A DNA stretch of 64,000 bases from CADCVQ01 sp038260305 (GTDB lineage Bacteria; Actinomycetota; Thermoleophilia; Solirubrobacterales; Solirubrobacteraceae), in assembly GCA_038260305.1 (NCBI GenBank), contig JBBSNY010000023.1:8434-72433 (forward strand), written 5' to 3'. The position numbers were made by a program, and so were the translations under genes. Under the pieces are notes generated by a model, which did no database searches, was not told the DNA's origin, and worked only from the letters and a program-made list of their open reading frames with translations. The stretch's first letter is position 1; each line of letters opens with the position of its first letter. Below, one piece after another: positions 51,060-58,913 of the stretch.

Positions 51060-52192
51060 CGTCGCCGGGAGATCGCCGCTTGCGGCGATCGGACGGCGAA
51101 ACCCCAGTTCCCTCATCGAAGGCCGCCGTCCCGAAGATCCGCGCCCGCAAGGGCGGCGCGGCGATCGAGATGGACGACGTCGATCGCAAGCTGCTGAACC
51201 TCATGCAGGGCAGCTTCCCGCTCGAGCCCAAGCCCTACGCGGCGGTCGCGACGCTCGCCGGCATCACCGAGGACGAGGTCCTCAAGCGCGTGCGGCACCT
51301 GCTCGACGAGCGCATCATCCGCCAGGTCACGCCGATCTACGACACGCGCGCGCTCGGCTACGGCTCGATGCTCGTCGCCGCGAAGGTCGATGCCGAGCAC
51401 CCGTGGCGGGCCGCGAAGATCATCAACTCGCACCCCGGCGTCAGCCACAACTACCTGCGCAACCACGAGTTCAACATGTGGTTCACGCTCGCCGTCGAGG
51501 GCGACTCCAAGCTCGGCTTGCAGGGCACGCTGGACCTCATGCAGGAGCTCACGGGCGCGACCTCGATCCGCCAGCTCCCGACGCTGAAGCTGTTCAAGAT
51601 CCGGATGGAGCTCGAGATGGACGGCGACACGAAGTCGCTGTCGACCGAGGGCGAGGCGCAGAAGCCGGTCGACCTCGAGGGCGTCGCCTACGACGAGCGC
51701 GACCGCGAGGTCATCCGCGCGACCCAGGGCGACCTGCCGGTCGTCCCGGAGCCCTACGTCGACGCCGCCGCCGAGCTTGGGATGACCGTCGCCGAGCTGC
51801 TCGAGCACCTCGCTGCGATGAAGGAGCGCGGGATCCTGCGCCGCGTCGCCGCGATCCTCTATCACCGCCGGGCCGGCTTCTCGGCGAACGGGATGGGCGT
51901 CTGGAAGGTGCCCGACGAGAAGATCTCCGAGTTCGGCCCACGGATGGCGTCCTTCCGCGGCATCTCGCACTGCTACCAGCGCCCGACCTACGAGGACTGG
52001 CCGTACTCCGTCTTCACGATGGCCCACGGGCGCTCCAAGGAGGAGTGCGACGCGATCCTCGACGCGATCGCCGACGAGTTCGACATCTCAGAGCGCGCGA
52101 CGCTGTACTCCTCGACGGAGTTCAAGAAGATCCGACTCCTGTACTTCACAGACGACTTCACCAACTGGGAACGGGAGCACGGCGCCGTCTAG
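51056..52192 (+). CDS. ahbAB: Fused AhbA-AhbB-like (siroheme decarboxylase/NirDL family) protein
   Basis: 378 residues from a GTG in a GTGA overlap with hemB. Two Lrp/AsnC-like units follow each other, each a winged helix plus ferredoxin-like domain. The first (about 38-190) has VSHNYLRNHEFNMWFTLA; the second (about 210-370) has ISHCYQRPTYEDWPYSVFTM. These histidine-rich motifs are typical of siroheme decarboxylase subunits rather than ordinary Lrp regulators. AhbA and AhbB are usually separate chains and act in siroheme-dependent heme synthesis. A role as a heme-responsive regulator is the alternative. Confidence 0.8.
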   Translation: MTSPGDRRLRRSDGETPVPSSKAAVPKIRARKGGAAIEMDDVDRKLLNLMQGSFPLEPKPYAAVATLAGITEDEVLKRVRHLLDERIIRQVTPIYDTRALGYGSMLVAAKVDAEHPWRAAKIINSHPGVSHNYLRNHEFNMWFTLAVEGDSKLGLQGTLDLMQELTGATSIRQLPTLKLFKIRMELEMDGDTKSLSTEGEAQKPVDLEGVAYDERDREVIRATQGDLPVVPEPYVDAAAELGMTVAELLEHLAAMKERGILRRVAAILYHRRAGFSANGMGVWKVPDEKISEFGPRMASFRGISHCYQRPTYEDWPYSVFTMAHGRSKEECDAILDAIADEFDISERATLYSSTEFKKIRLLYFTDDFTNWEREHGAV

Positions 52193-52209
52193 CGGTGTCG
52201 CGCTCTCCG

Positions 52210-53508
52210 ATGACGGCTTCCCTCACCGACACGCGCTCGGCCGAGCACTACGCCCGGGCGGTCAACTACCTGCCGGGCGGCGTGAACTCGCCCGTGCGCG
52301 CGATGCGCTCGATCGGCCGCGACCCGATCTTCGTCGACCGCGCCGAGGGCGCCGAGCTCATCGACGTCGACCACAACCGCTACGTCGACTGGGTCTGCTC
52401 GTGGGGCCCGCTGATCCACGGCCACGCGCACCCGCAGATCATCGCCGCGGTCGTCGAGGCGGCCGCGAAGGGCACGACGTTCGGTGCCCCGACGGCCGGC
52501 GAGGTCGACCTCGCCGAGGAGGTCAGCCGGCGCGTTGCAAGCGTCCAGATGCTGCGCATGACCTCGTCGGGCACCGAGGCCTCGATGAGCGCGATCCGCC
52601 TCGCGCGCGCCGTCACCGAGCGCACGAAGCTGCTGAAGTTCGCCGGCGCCTACCACGGCCACGTCGACGGCCTGCTCGCGGAGGCGGGCAGCGGCCTGGC
52701 GACGCAGGGCATCCCGGCCTCGCCCGGGGTGCCGGCCGAGGTCGCGGCGAGCACGATCGTCGTGCCGTGGAACGATCCGGCCGCGCTCGACGCGGCGCTC
52801 GAGGCGCACGAGTTCGCGGCCATCATCGCCGAGCCGTACCCGGCGAACATGGGTCTCGTCCCGCCCGCCGAGGGCTTCCTCGAGCTCCTGCGCGAGCGCG
52901 CCGACTCGGGCGGGGCGCTGCTGATCTTCGACGAGGTCATCTCCGGCTTTCGAGTCAGCCCCGGCGGCGCTCAAGGCCTGACGGGGGTCCTTCCCGACCT
53001 CACGGTCATGGGCAAGGTCATCGGCGGCGGCCTGCCCGCCGCGGCCTACGGCGGCCCGCGCGAGCTCATGCGACGGATCGCGCCGGCCGGCGACGTCTAC
53101 CAGGCCGGCACGCTGTCGGGCAACCCGCTCGCGGTCGCGGCAGGGCTCACGACGCTCGCCCTCCTGCAGGGCGATCAGCCGTACCTCAAGCTCGCGGCGA
53201 CGACCGCCGCGCTCGCCGAGGGCCTCGCCGGCGCGGCCGAGGCCGCCGGCTACGAGGACGTCCAGATCTCGACGGCGACCGGCCTGCTGACGCTGTTCTT
53301 CTCGCGCGAGCCCGTGACCGACTACGCGGGCGCCCAGGCGTGCGACCTCGAGGCCTACGGGGCCTGGTGTCGCGGCCTGCTCGCGCGCGGCGTCTACGCG
53401 CCGGCGTCGCAGTTCGAGGCGTGGTTTCCGTCGCTCGCGCACACGCCCGCGCACATCGCTCGCACCGTCGCCGCCGCGACGGCGGCGTTCGGCGAGATCC
53501 GCTCGTGA
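52210..53508 (+). CDS. hemL: Glutamate-1-semialdehyde 2,1-aminomutase
   Basis: 432 residues from the ATG giving MTASLTDTRSAEHYARAVNY. Family features include LPGGVNSPVRA, the PLP region MTSSGTEASMSAIRLAR, the Asp in LLIFDEVISGFR and the Schiff-base Lys in TVMGKVIGGGLPAAAYGG. It makes 5-aminolevulinate from glutamate-1-semialdehyde, the C5 route. It follows the AhbAB gene by 17 nt. A glutamyl-tRNA reductase is not in this window. Confidence 0.94.
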   Translation: MTASLTDTRSAEHYARAVNYLPGGVNSPVRAMRSIGRDPIFVDRAEGAELIDVDHNRYVDWVCSWGPLIHGHAHPQIIAAVVEAAAKGTTFGAPTAGEVDLAEEVSRRVASVQMLRMTSSGTEASMSAIRLARAVTERTKLLKFAGAYHGHVDGLLAEAGSGLATQGIPASPGVPAEVAASTIVVPWNDPAALDAALEAHEFAAIIAEPYPANMGLVPPAEGFLELLRERADSGGALLIFDEVISGFRVSPGGAQGLTGVLPDLTVMGKVIGGGLPAAAYGGPRELMRRIAPAGDVYQAGTLSGNPLAVAAGLTTLALLQGDQPYLKLAATTAALAEGLAGAAEAAGYEDVQISTATGLLTLFFSREPVTDYAGAQACDLEAYGAWCRGLLARGVYAPASQFEAWFPSLAHTPAHIARTVAAATAAFGEIRS

Positions 53509-53521
53509 TCCGTCGCCGGCG

Positions 53522-54061
53522 ATGAGCGGCCCGTTGCAACGGCTGCGCGCCGCGGTGCGCGAGTCGGGCACGCCGCTTGCCTCCTCGCTGCCCGGCGACG
53601 ACCGCGACGCGGACACGGCCGGAGGCGAGCCCGACCGTGCCGTCCTCGCGGCGGCCGGGGCCCGAGTCGCCGGCCACGCGCAGGACGTCGAGATCGCGGT
53701 CTCCGCCATCGACGAGGGCTACCGGCTGCATTATGGCCGCGCGCGCGTGCTGCGCATCGACGACGCCGACCTCGCGCTGCTCGCCGGCGACCGCCTCTAC
53801 GCCCTCGGCCTGGCGCGGTTGGCAACGATCGGCGACATGATGGCGATCGCCGAGCTCGCGGACGTCATCTCGCTGAGCGCCCAGGCCCACGCCGGCGACG
53901 ACGGCGAGCTCGCCGAGGCCGCATGGCAGGCGGGCGTCGCCGCGATCGCCCGCGGCGCGAATCCGTGCGCGGCGGCCGCGAAGTCGGGCGCGCGGGCAGG
54001 CGACGCGGGCGCCGCAGCGGCGCTTCGCGACGCCGCGCGAGCGCCATCCCGACGGGCCTGA
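53522..54061 (+). CDS. Hypothetical helical protein between hemL and the second bc complex
   Basis: 179 residues, starting 13 nt after hemL. The front third is Ala/Gly/Asp-rich; the middle (YRLHYGRARVLRIDDADLAL, LYALGLARLATIGDMMAIAE) and the following LADVISLSAQAHAGDD are clearly helical and look conserved-like. The tail is Ala/Arg-rich. I do not recognise a family. Its place suggests a role near heme or respiratory complex assembly (inference only). Confidence 0.7.
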   Translation: MSGPLQRLRAAVRESGTPLASSLPGDDRDADTAGGEPDRAVLAAAGARVAGHAQDVEIAVSAIDEGYRLHYGRARVLRIDDADLALLAGDRLYALGLARLATIGDMMAIAELADVISLSAQAHAGDDGELAEAAWQAGVAAIARGANPCAAAAKSGARAGDAGAAAALRDAARAPSRRA

Positions 54062-54115
54062 CGCGTGCCCGCTCACAGGACGGGACCGTCGAAGGCCCGC
54101 GGTCGGTAGATTCCC

Positions 54116-54793
54116 GTGCCCGTGCCAGACGAACGCAAGAAGAAGCCCAAGACGACCGCCGAGGCGAAGATCCCCGGAGCGTTCGAGGGCGAGACCGTCA
54201 GCCGCCGTCGCTTCATGACGGGGACGGCTCATACCGCGGGCGGCGTCGCGGCCGCGGCGTTCACGCTGCCCGCGCTCGGGATGGCCTTCGGACCGGTCTT
54301 CGAGAAGGAGAAGTACCGCTGGGAGGCTGTCGGCCCGACGGGCGACTTCCCGGACGACACGTACGTGCCGCGGACGATCACGATCTCGCCCGGCATCGGC
54401 GAGGTCGGCAAGGCGACGGTCTACATGCGCAAGTACAACACCGCGCTCGACCACGAGGTCAAGGACCAGTACAACGACTTCGTCGCGATCTCGCATCGCT
54501 GTATGCATCTCGGCTGCCCGGTGCGTTATGTGGAGGCTTCGCAGCGCTTCATCTGTCCCTGCCACGGCGGCACCTACGACATCGAGGGCAAGGTCGCCGG
54601 CGGCCCGCCGGTGCGGCCGCTCGATCGCTTCTACACGCGGGTGCGCAACGGTCTCGTCGAGGTCGGCCCGCGCTACAGCCTGAACGCCGAGCTGCGCCGC
54701 TTCTCACCGCGCGACCCGGGACAGGCGCTCGACGGCATCGGGCAGTACGTCTATCCCGCGCGACCCACGACGCGCAAGATCCCAGGAACCTGA
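54116..54793 (+). CDS. Rieske iron-sulfur protein of a second bc complex
   Basis: 225 residues from a GTG; a second GTG two codons on is possible. A twin-arginine signal-like motif SRRRFMTGTAHTAGGVAAAA leads into one membrane helix. The 2Fe-2S ligands are in HRCMHLGCPV and CPCHGGTYDIEG. It differs from the QcrA in the other operon by having a single N-terminal helix. It is followed by a cytochrome b6-type gene after 3 nt. Confidence 0.92.
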   Translation: MPVPDERKKKPKTTAEAKIPGAFEGETVSRRRFMTGTAHTAGGVAAAAFTLPALGMAFGPVFEKEKYRWEAVGPTGDFPDDTYVPRTITISPGIGEVGKATVYMRKYNTALDHEVKDQYNDFVAISHRCMHLGCPVRYVEASQRFICPCHGGTYDIEGKVAGGPPVRPLDRFYTRVRNGLVEVGPRYSLNAELRRFSPRDPGQALDGIGQYVYPARPTTRKIPGT

Positions 54794-54796
54794 TCG

Positions 54797-55597
54797 ATGG
54801 CCAAGCTTCCCTCCACCTCCGGGCTTCGCCCGAGCCGCAAGCGCGCCCCAGAGGACGACGCCGCCGTGACGGCGGCGCCCAAGCGCGGCAAGCTCGCCGA
54901 GACCGGCGTCTCGACGATCGACTGGCTCGACGAGCGCACCTCGCTGTCGGCCGGCGCCCGTTGGATGATGTTCCGCAAGATCCCGAAGGGGACGAACTGG
55001 TTCTACACGCTCGGCTCGGCGACGCTGTTCGCGTTCCTGTCGCAGGCGGTCACCGGCGTCTTCCTGGCGATGTACTACGACCCCTCGCCGACGCGTGCCT
55101 ACGAGTCGATCCGCTTCCTGACGAACGAGGTCTTCCTCGGCGAGTTCGTGCGCGGCATGCACAAGTGGGGCTCGTCGGTCATGGTCATCCTGATCTTCCT
55201 GCACATGGCCCGGACCTTCTTCTTCGGCGCCTACAAGTACCCCCGCGAACTGAACTGGGTCATCGGCGTCGTGCTCTTGGTCCTCACGATGATGATGTCC
55301 TTCACCGGATACCTGCTGCCGTTCGACCAGCGCTCCTACTGGGCGACGACGGTCGGCGTGGCGATCAACGGCACCGGCCCGCTCGTCGGCCCGTACCTGT
55401 CGGACTTCCTGCGAGCGGGGCCCGAGTTCACCGCGACGACGCTGTCGCGCTTCTACTCGATCCACATGCTGCTGCTGCCCGGCATCATCGCCGGCCTGAT
55501 CGGCGCGCACCTGTATCTCGTCGCGCGTCTCGGCACGACGGCACCGCCGTGGATCCGCGCTGACACGAGCCCCGAGCTGCGTAAGGATGCGGCGTGA
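54797..55597 (+). CDS. Cytochrome b6-type subunit (N-terminal half of cytochrome b)
   Basis: 266 residues with four membrane helices. Heme ligands are the His residues in VRGMHKWGSSVMVILIFLHM and in FYSIHMLLLPGIIAGLIGAH. The segment GYLLPFDQRSYWATTVG is the quinol-site region of b6-type proteins. About 45 charged residues precede the first helix. The C-terminal half is a separate protein, coupled by a GTGA overlap, as in menaquinol bc complexes of Firmicutes and in b6f. Confidence 0.94.
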   Translation: MAKLPSTSGLRPSRKRAPEDDAAVTAAPKRGKLAETGVSTIDWLDERTSLSAGARWMMFRKIPKGTNWFYTLGSATLFAFLSQAVTGVFLAMYYDPSPTRAYESIRFLTNEVFLGEFVRGMHKWGSSVMVILIFLHMARTFFFGAYKYPRELNWVIGVVLLVLTMMMSFTGYLLPFDQRSYWATTVGVAINGTGPLVGPYLSDFLRAGPEFTATTLSRFYSIHMLLLPGIIAGLIGAHLYLVARLGTTAPPWIRADTSPELRKDAA

Positions 55598-56328
55598 ACC
55601 AGGTCGAGAAGGAGGCATACCTCCGCGAGTACTCGATCCTGAAGTCCCAGGGCAAGCCGTTCTTCCCCTACTCGGTGGCGAAGGACGGGCTCATGGCCTG
55701 CGTCGTCATGATCTCGATCATCCTGATGTCGCTCGTCCTCGGCGCCGAGCTCGGCCCGAAGGTCGATCCGACGACGACGACGTATGTGCCGCGTCCCGAG
55801 TGGTACTTCTTCTTCCTGTTCGAGGTGCTGCGGGTCATCAAGCCGCCGGCGCTCGTGCCGCTGGCCGCGATCGGCGTCCCGACGCTGTGCATGATCCTGT
55901 TGTTCCTGCTGCCGTTCTACGATCGCAGCCCCGAGCGCCGCCCCGAGCGCCGGCCGATCGCGATGGCCGCAGCCTTCTTCACGATCGCCGCCATGGCGTT
56001 CCTGACCTACCAGGGCGCCATCGCCGGCTCGCCGAACCAGATCGACATGGCGCCGCCCGCGAGCGTCATCGCCGGAGGCGCCGCCTCGCTGCGGTCCTTC
56101 GAGGCCGGCAAGCTGGTGGTCGCGCAATCGGGCTGCCTGGCGTGCCACAAGATCGGCGAGAACGGCAACACCGGGCCGGGCCCGGACCTGTCGCAGATCG
56201 GAGGGCGGCTGCCGCGCCAGGCGATCGCGCGCACGCTCGTCAACCCGACCGCGCCGATGCCTCCCTTCACGAACCTGCCTCCCGAGAAGCGCGACAACCT
56301 CGTTGAGTTCCTCGCGCAGCTGAAGTGA
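55594..56328 (+). CDS. Subunit IV of cytochrome b fused to a cytochrome c domain
   Basis: 244 residues from a GTG. Three helices of subunit IV come first, with the conserved PRPEWYFFFLFEVLR. After a helix near 125-145 a C-terminal cytochrome c domain carries CLACHKIGENG with an axial Met in TAPMPPFTNLP. This QcrC-like fusion resembles Bacillus-type bc complexes. It passes electrons from the Rieske protein to an acceptor that is not encoded nearby. Confidence 0.93.
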   Translation: MNQVEKEAYLREYSILKSQGKPFFPYSVAKDGLMACVVMISIILMSLVLGAELGPKVDPTTTTYVPRPEWYFFFLFEVLRVIKPPALVPLAAIGVPTLCMILLFLLPFYDRSPERRPERRPIAMAAAFFTIAAMAFLTYQGAIAGSPNQIDMAPPASVIAGGAASLRSFEAGKLVVAQSGCLACHKIGENGNTGPGPDLSQIGGRLPRQAIARTLVNPTAPMPPFTNLPPEKRDNLVEFLAQLK

Positions 56329-56359
56329 GGCCTCGACGCCGCGACGCGGCGTCCACTCG

Positions 56360-57082
56360 ATGACCGACAGCGACAAGGGAACCCTGCAGGAGCCGCAGGT
56401 GCGGGCGATGTTCGATCGCATCGCCGGCTTCTACGACGTCATGAACTCCGTCATGACGGCCGGGCTGCACCACGGCTGGCGCCGGCGCGCCGTCGACCTG
56501 GCCGGCGTCGGTCCCGGCGACCGCGTCCTCGACGTCGCGACCGGCACCGGCGATCTCGCGCTCGAGCTCGCCCGCCGCGTCGGCGCCACCGGCGAGGTCA
56601 TCGGCTCGGACTTCTCCGAGGAGATGCTCGTCCACGCGCGGGCGAAGCTTGCGCCAGGAGGCCCCGGCACCGCGGCGCCGATCACGTTCGAGTGGGCCAA
56701 CGCGATGGCGCTGCCCTACGCCGACGGCGAGTTCTCCGCCGCGACGGTCGGCTTCGGCGCGCGCAACTTCTCCGACCTCGACCTCGGCCTGCGCGAGATG
56801 ACGCGCGTCGTACGCCCCGGCGGCAAGGTCGTCGTGCTCGAGATCACGACCCCGACGCGCCCGCCGCTGTCGACGTTCTACCGCCTGTGGTTCGATCGCG
56901 TCGTGCCGGTCATCGGCCGTGTCGCCGGCGATCCCGAGGCCTATGAGTACCTGCCGAACTCGGTCAGGCGCTTCCCCGGCCCGCGCGACCTGGCCGCGAA
57001 GATGGACTCCTGCGGGATGGACGTGCGCTACGTGCTGACGGCGGGCGGGATCATCGCGCTGCACGTCGGCACGCGGCGATGA
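56360..57082 (+). CDS. menG: Demethylmenaquinone methyltransferase
   Basis: 240 residues. UbiE/MenG family motifs include VRAMFDRIAGFYDVMNSVMT, the SAM site RVLDVATGTGDLALELA, and VGFGARNFSDLDLGLREMTR. It methylates demethylmenaquinone in the last step of menaquinone synthesis. The ATG of the polyprenyl synthase overlaps its stop. Coupling of quinone synthesis with a bc complex that uses the quinone is sensible. Confidence 0.93.
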   Translation: MTDSDKGTLQEPQVRAMFDRIAGFYDVMNSVMTAGLHHGWRRRAVDLAGVGPGDRVLDVATGTGDLALELARRVGATGEVIGSDFSEEMLVHARAKLAPGGPGTAAPITFEWANAMALPYADGEFSAATVGFGARNFSDLDLGLREMTRVVRPGGKVVVLEITTPTRPPLSTFYRLWFDRVVPVIGRVAGDPEAYEYLPNSVRRFPGPRDLAAKMDSCGMDVRYVLTAGGIIALHVGTRR

Positions 57083-58068
57083 CGAGCGCCGCACAGAGCG
57101 TCGAGGCGATCGTGCGGGTCGCGGGAGCGCACGTCCCCGTCCTGCTCGCGGAGATCGAGGATCGGCTCGAGGCGCTTGCCGTCAGCCACGGCCCGGTGCT
57201 CGGCGAGCACGCGCTTGCGACGATCGCCGCGGGCGGCAAGCGCCTGCGCCCGCTGCTCGTGCTGCTCGCCGCCGGCAGGACCCCCGAGGACCCACGGGAG
57301 CTCGTCGCATGCGGATCGGCGGTCGAGCTCGTGCACTCCGCGACGCTCGTCCACGACGACGTCCTCGACCGCGCGTCGATGCGCCGCGGTCTGCCGACGG
57401 TGTGGGCGCAGGGCGGTCGCCTGCTCGCCATCGCGACGGGCGACCTGCTGTTCTCGCGCGCATTCGCCGAGCTCGCCGCCGTCGGGACGCTCGCCTCCGT
57501 GCGGGCGCTGTCGCGTGCGACGTCGGCGCTCGCCGAGGGTGAGCTGCTGCAGCGCCAGGATGCCTGGGACGCGACCGTCGCCGTCGAGCGCTACCTGTAT
57601 CGCTGCGAGCTGAAGACCGCGCGGCTGTTCGAAGCGTCGTGCGAGCTCGGTGCGATCGCGGTCGGCCGCGACGGCGAGGCGATCACCGCGCTCGGCGCGT
57701 TCGGCCGCCGCATCGGGCTCGCGTTCCAGCTGCTCGACGACGTCCTCGACGTGTCGGGGTCGGCGACGAGCACGGGCAAGCACCGCGGCACCGACCTGCT
57801 CGACGGGACGGTGACGCTCCCGCTGATCCTTGCCCGTCAGCGCGACGAGGGGCTCGCGACGCTCGATCTGCGGGCGGTCACGACGCCCGAGCAGGCGACG
57901 GAGCTGTGCAAGCGCATCGAGGCGACGGGCGCGCTGGCCGCCGCCAAGGCGCAGGCGCTGGAGATCGTCGTCGATGCGAAGGCTGGCCTGGCTGAGCTCG
58001 ATCTCGAGCAGGGCCAGCTCGAGGCGCTGGACCTCGTCGCGGATTCGGTCGTCGACCGCCACGCCTGA
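57079..58068 (+). CDS. Polyprenyl diphosphate synthase (menaquinone side chain)
   Basis: 329 residues. Both Asp-rich motifs of trans-prenyltransferases are present: VHDDVLDRASMRRG near residue 95 and LLDDVLDVSG near 220. GGKRLRPLLVLL is also conserved. It extends farnesyl- or geranylgeranyl-diphosphate to a long chain. Position next to menG suggests the menaquinone tail. Product chain length cannot be told by eye. Confidence 0.92.
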   Translation: MTSAAQSVEAIVRVAGAHVPVLLAEIEDRLEALAVSHGPVLGEHALATIAAGGKRLRPLLVLLAAGRTPEDPRELVACGSAVELVHSATLVHDDVLDRASMRRGLPTVWAQGGRLLAIATGDLLFSRAFAELAAVGTLASVRALSRATSALAEGELLQRQDAWDATVAVERYLYRCELKTARLFEASCELGAIAVGRDGEAITALGAFGRRIGLAFQLLDDVLDVSGSATSTGKHRGTDLLDGTVTLPLILARQRDEGLATLDLRAVTTPEQATELCKRIEATGALAAAKAQALEIVVDAKAGLAELDLEQGQLEALDLVADSVVDRHA

Positions 58069-58073
58069 GCGGC

Positions 58074-58111
58074 GGGCGGGCGGGCGGGCGGGCGGGCGGC
58101 GGGCCGGGCGG
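58074..58111 (+). repeat. GGGC tandem repeat, G-quadruplex candidate
   Basis: Six perfect GGGC units in a row are followed by GGC, GGGCC and GGGC, giving eight runs of three Gs separated by one to three bases. It lies in the 57-nt gap between two convergent genes. On the plus strand it could fold as a quadruplex and slow or end transcription. Confidence 0.7.
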
Positions 58112-58125
58112 AGGTTGCGGAGCGC

Positions 58126-58533
58126 CTAGAAGTCCTCTGGGAGGACGTGGCCGGCGCTGATCGCCAGCACGAAGCGTTCGACGTCCTCCTCCATGTTGGC
58201 GCGGGTCAGCTGGCGAAGGTCGGAGACAAGCGCCTCCGTGCCCCGGTCGAGCGTTTCGTCGAACTGCTGGATGGCCGCTTCCTCGAAGACATCGGTGACG
58301 GTCCACTCACAGTTCGGGCAGCGGAGGCTGACCTCCCAGCTGGCGCGATCGGCCTGATCCCAAGCGACCGGGTAGACGAGCTCCGAGGCGCACTCCGGGC
58401 AAACGTGAAGCTCACGTTCAACCGACGGGGAGTGCTCGAATGAGATGACCTCGATCGTCTTTCCGGACGGCAGCGTGACCTTGCGGATGTATCGGTTGTG
58501 ATCCGGGGCTGGACTATGTTCGAACTCCTGCAT
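58126..58533 (-). CDS. CpXC-type zinc-ribbon protein
   Basis: About 135 residues from the ATG giving MQEFEHSPAPDHNRYIRKVT; the frame is open 23 codons further to another possible start. Two Cys pairs, CPECASELVYPV and LRCPNCEWTVTD, form a zinc ribbon. The rest (LDRGTEALVSDLRQLTRANM, then EDVERFVLAI and ending LPEDF) is a conserved helical tail in actinobacterial proteins of this type. Function unknown. It is divergent from tatA. Confidence 0.8.
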   Translation of the reverse strand: MQEFEHSPAPDHNRYIRKVTLPSGKTIEVISFEHSPSVERELHVCPECASELVYPVAWDQADRASWEVSLRCPNCEWTVTDVFEEAAIQQFDETLDRGTEALVSDLRQLTRANMEEDVERFVLAISAGHVLPEDF

Positions 58534-58644
58534 GCAGCACTCATCGGCATGCGGGCGCGGAACTTGACCCCCATGTCTCGATGTCGACGTGACGTCTGTC
58601 ACACGCCGTCGCGTACCCTGTCAGAACCCGACCCAGGAGTACCT

Positions 58645-58881
58645 ATGCCGAGTATCGGCCCACTCGAACTCATCGTCGTGCTCGTCATCGCCCTGCTCGT
58701 CCTCGGGCCGAAGAAGCTGCCGGGCCTCGGTCGCTCGCTCGGCACGGGCATGCGCGAGTTCAAGGAGTCGATCACGGGCAGCGACAAGGACGACGACGAG
58801 CCCGCGAAGCTGTCCGCGTCGGGCGACGACGAGCCCGACTCCTCTGAGAAGCACGACGCCACCGGCCGCTCGCGCGGCTGA
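58645..58881 (+). CDS. tatA: Twin-arginine translocase subunit TatA
   Basis: 78 residues from the ATG giving MPSIGPLELIVVLVIALLVL, with AGGAG 6 nt upstream. The single helix is followed by the hinge GPKKLPGLGRSLGTGMREFK and an acidic tail, as in all TatA proteins. It forms the pore for folded proteins. The window also encodes a Tat-signal Rieske protein as a likely client. tatC follows after 32 nt. Confidence 0.94.
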   Translation: MPSIGPLELIVVLVIALLVLGPKKLPGLGRSLGTGMREFKESITGSDKDDDEPAKLSASGDDEPDSSEKHDATGRSRG

Positions 58882-58913
58882 GCGGCGCGCCGCGCAGCAA
58901 GCACCAGCCGGAC

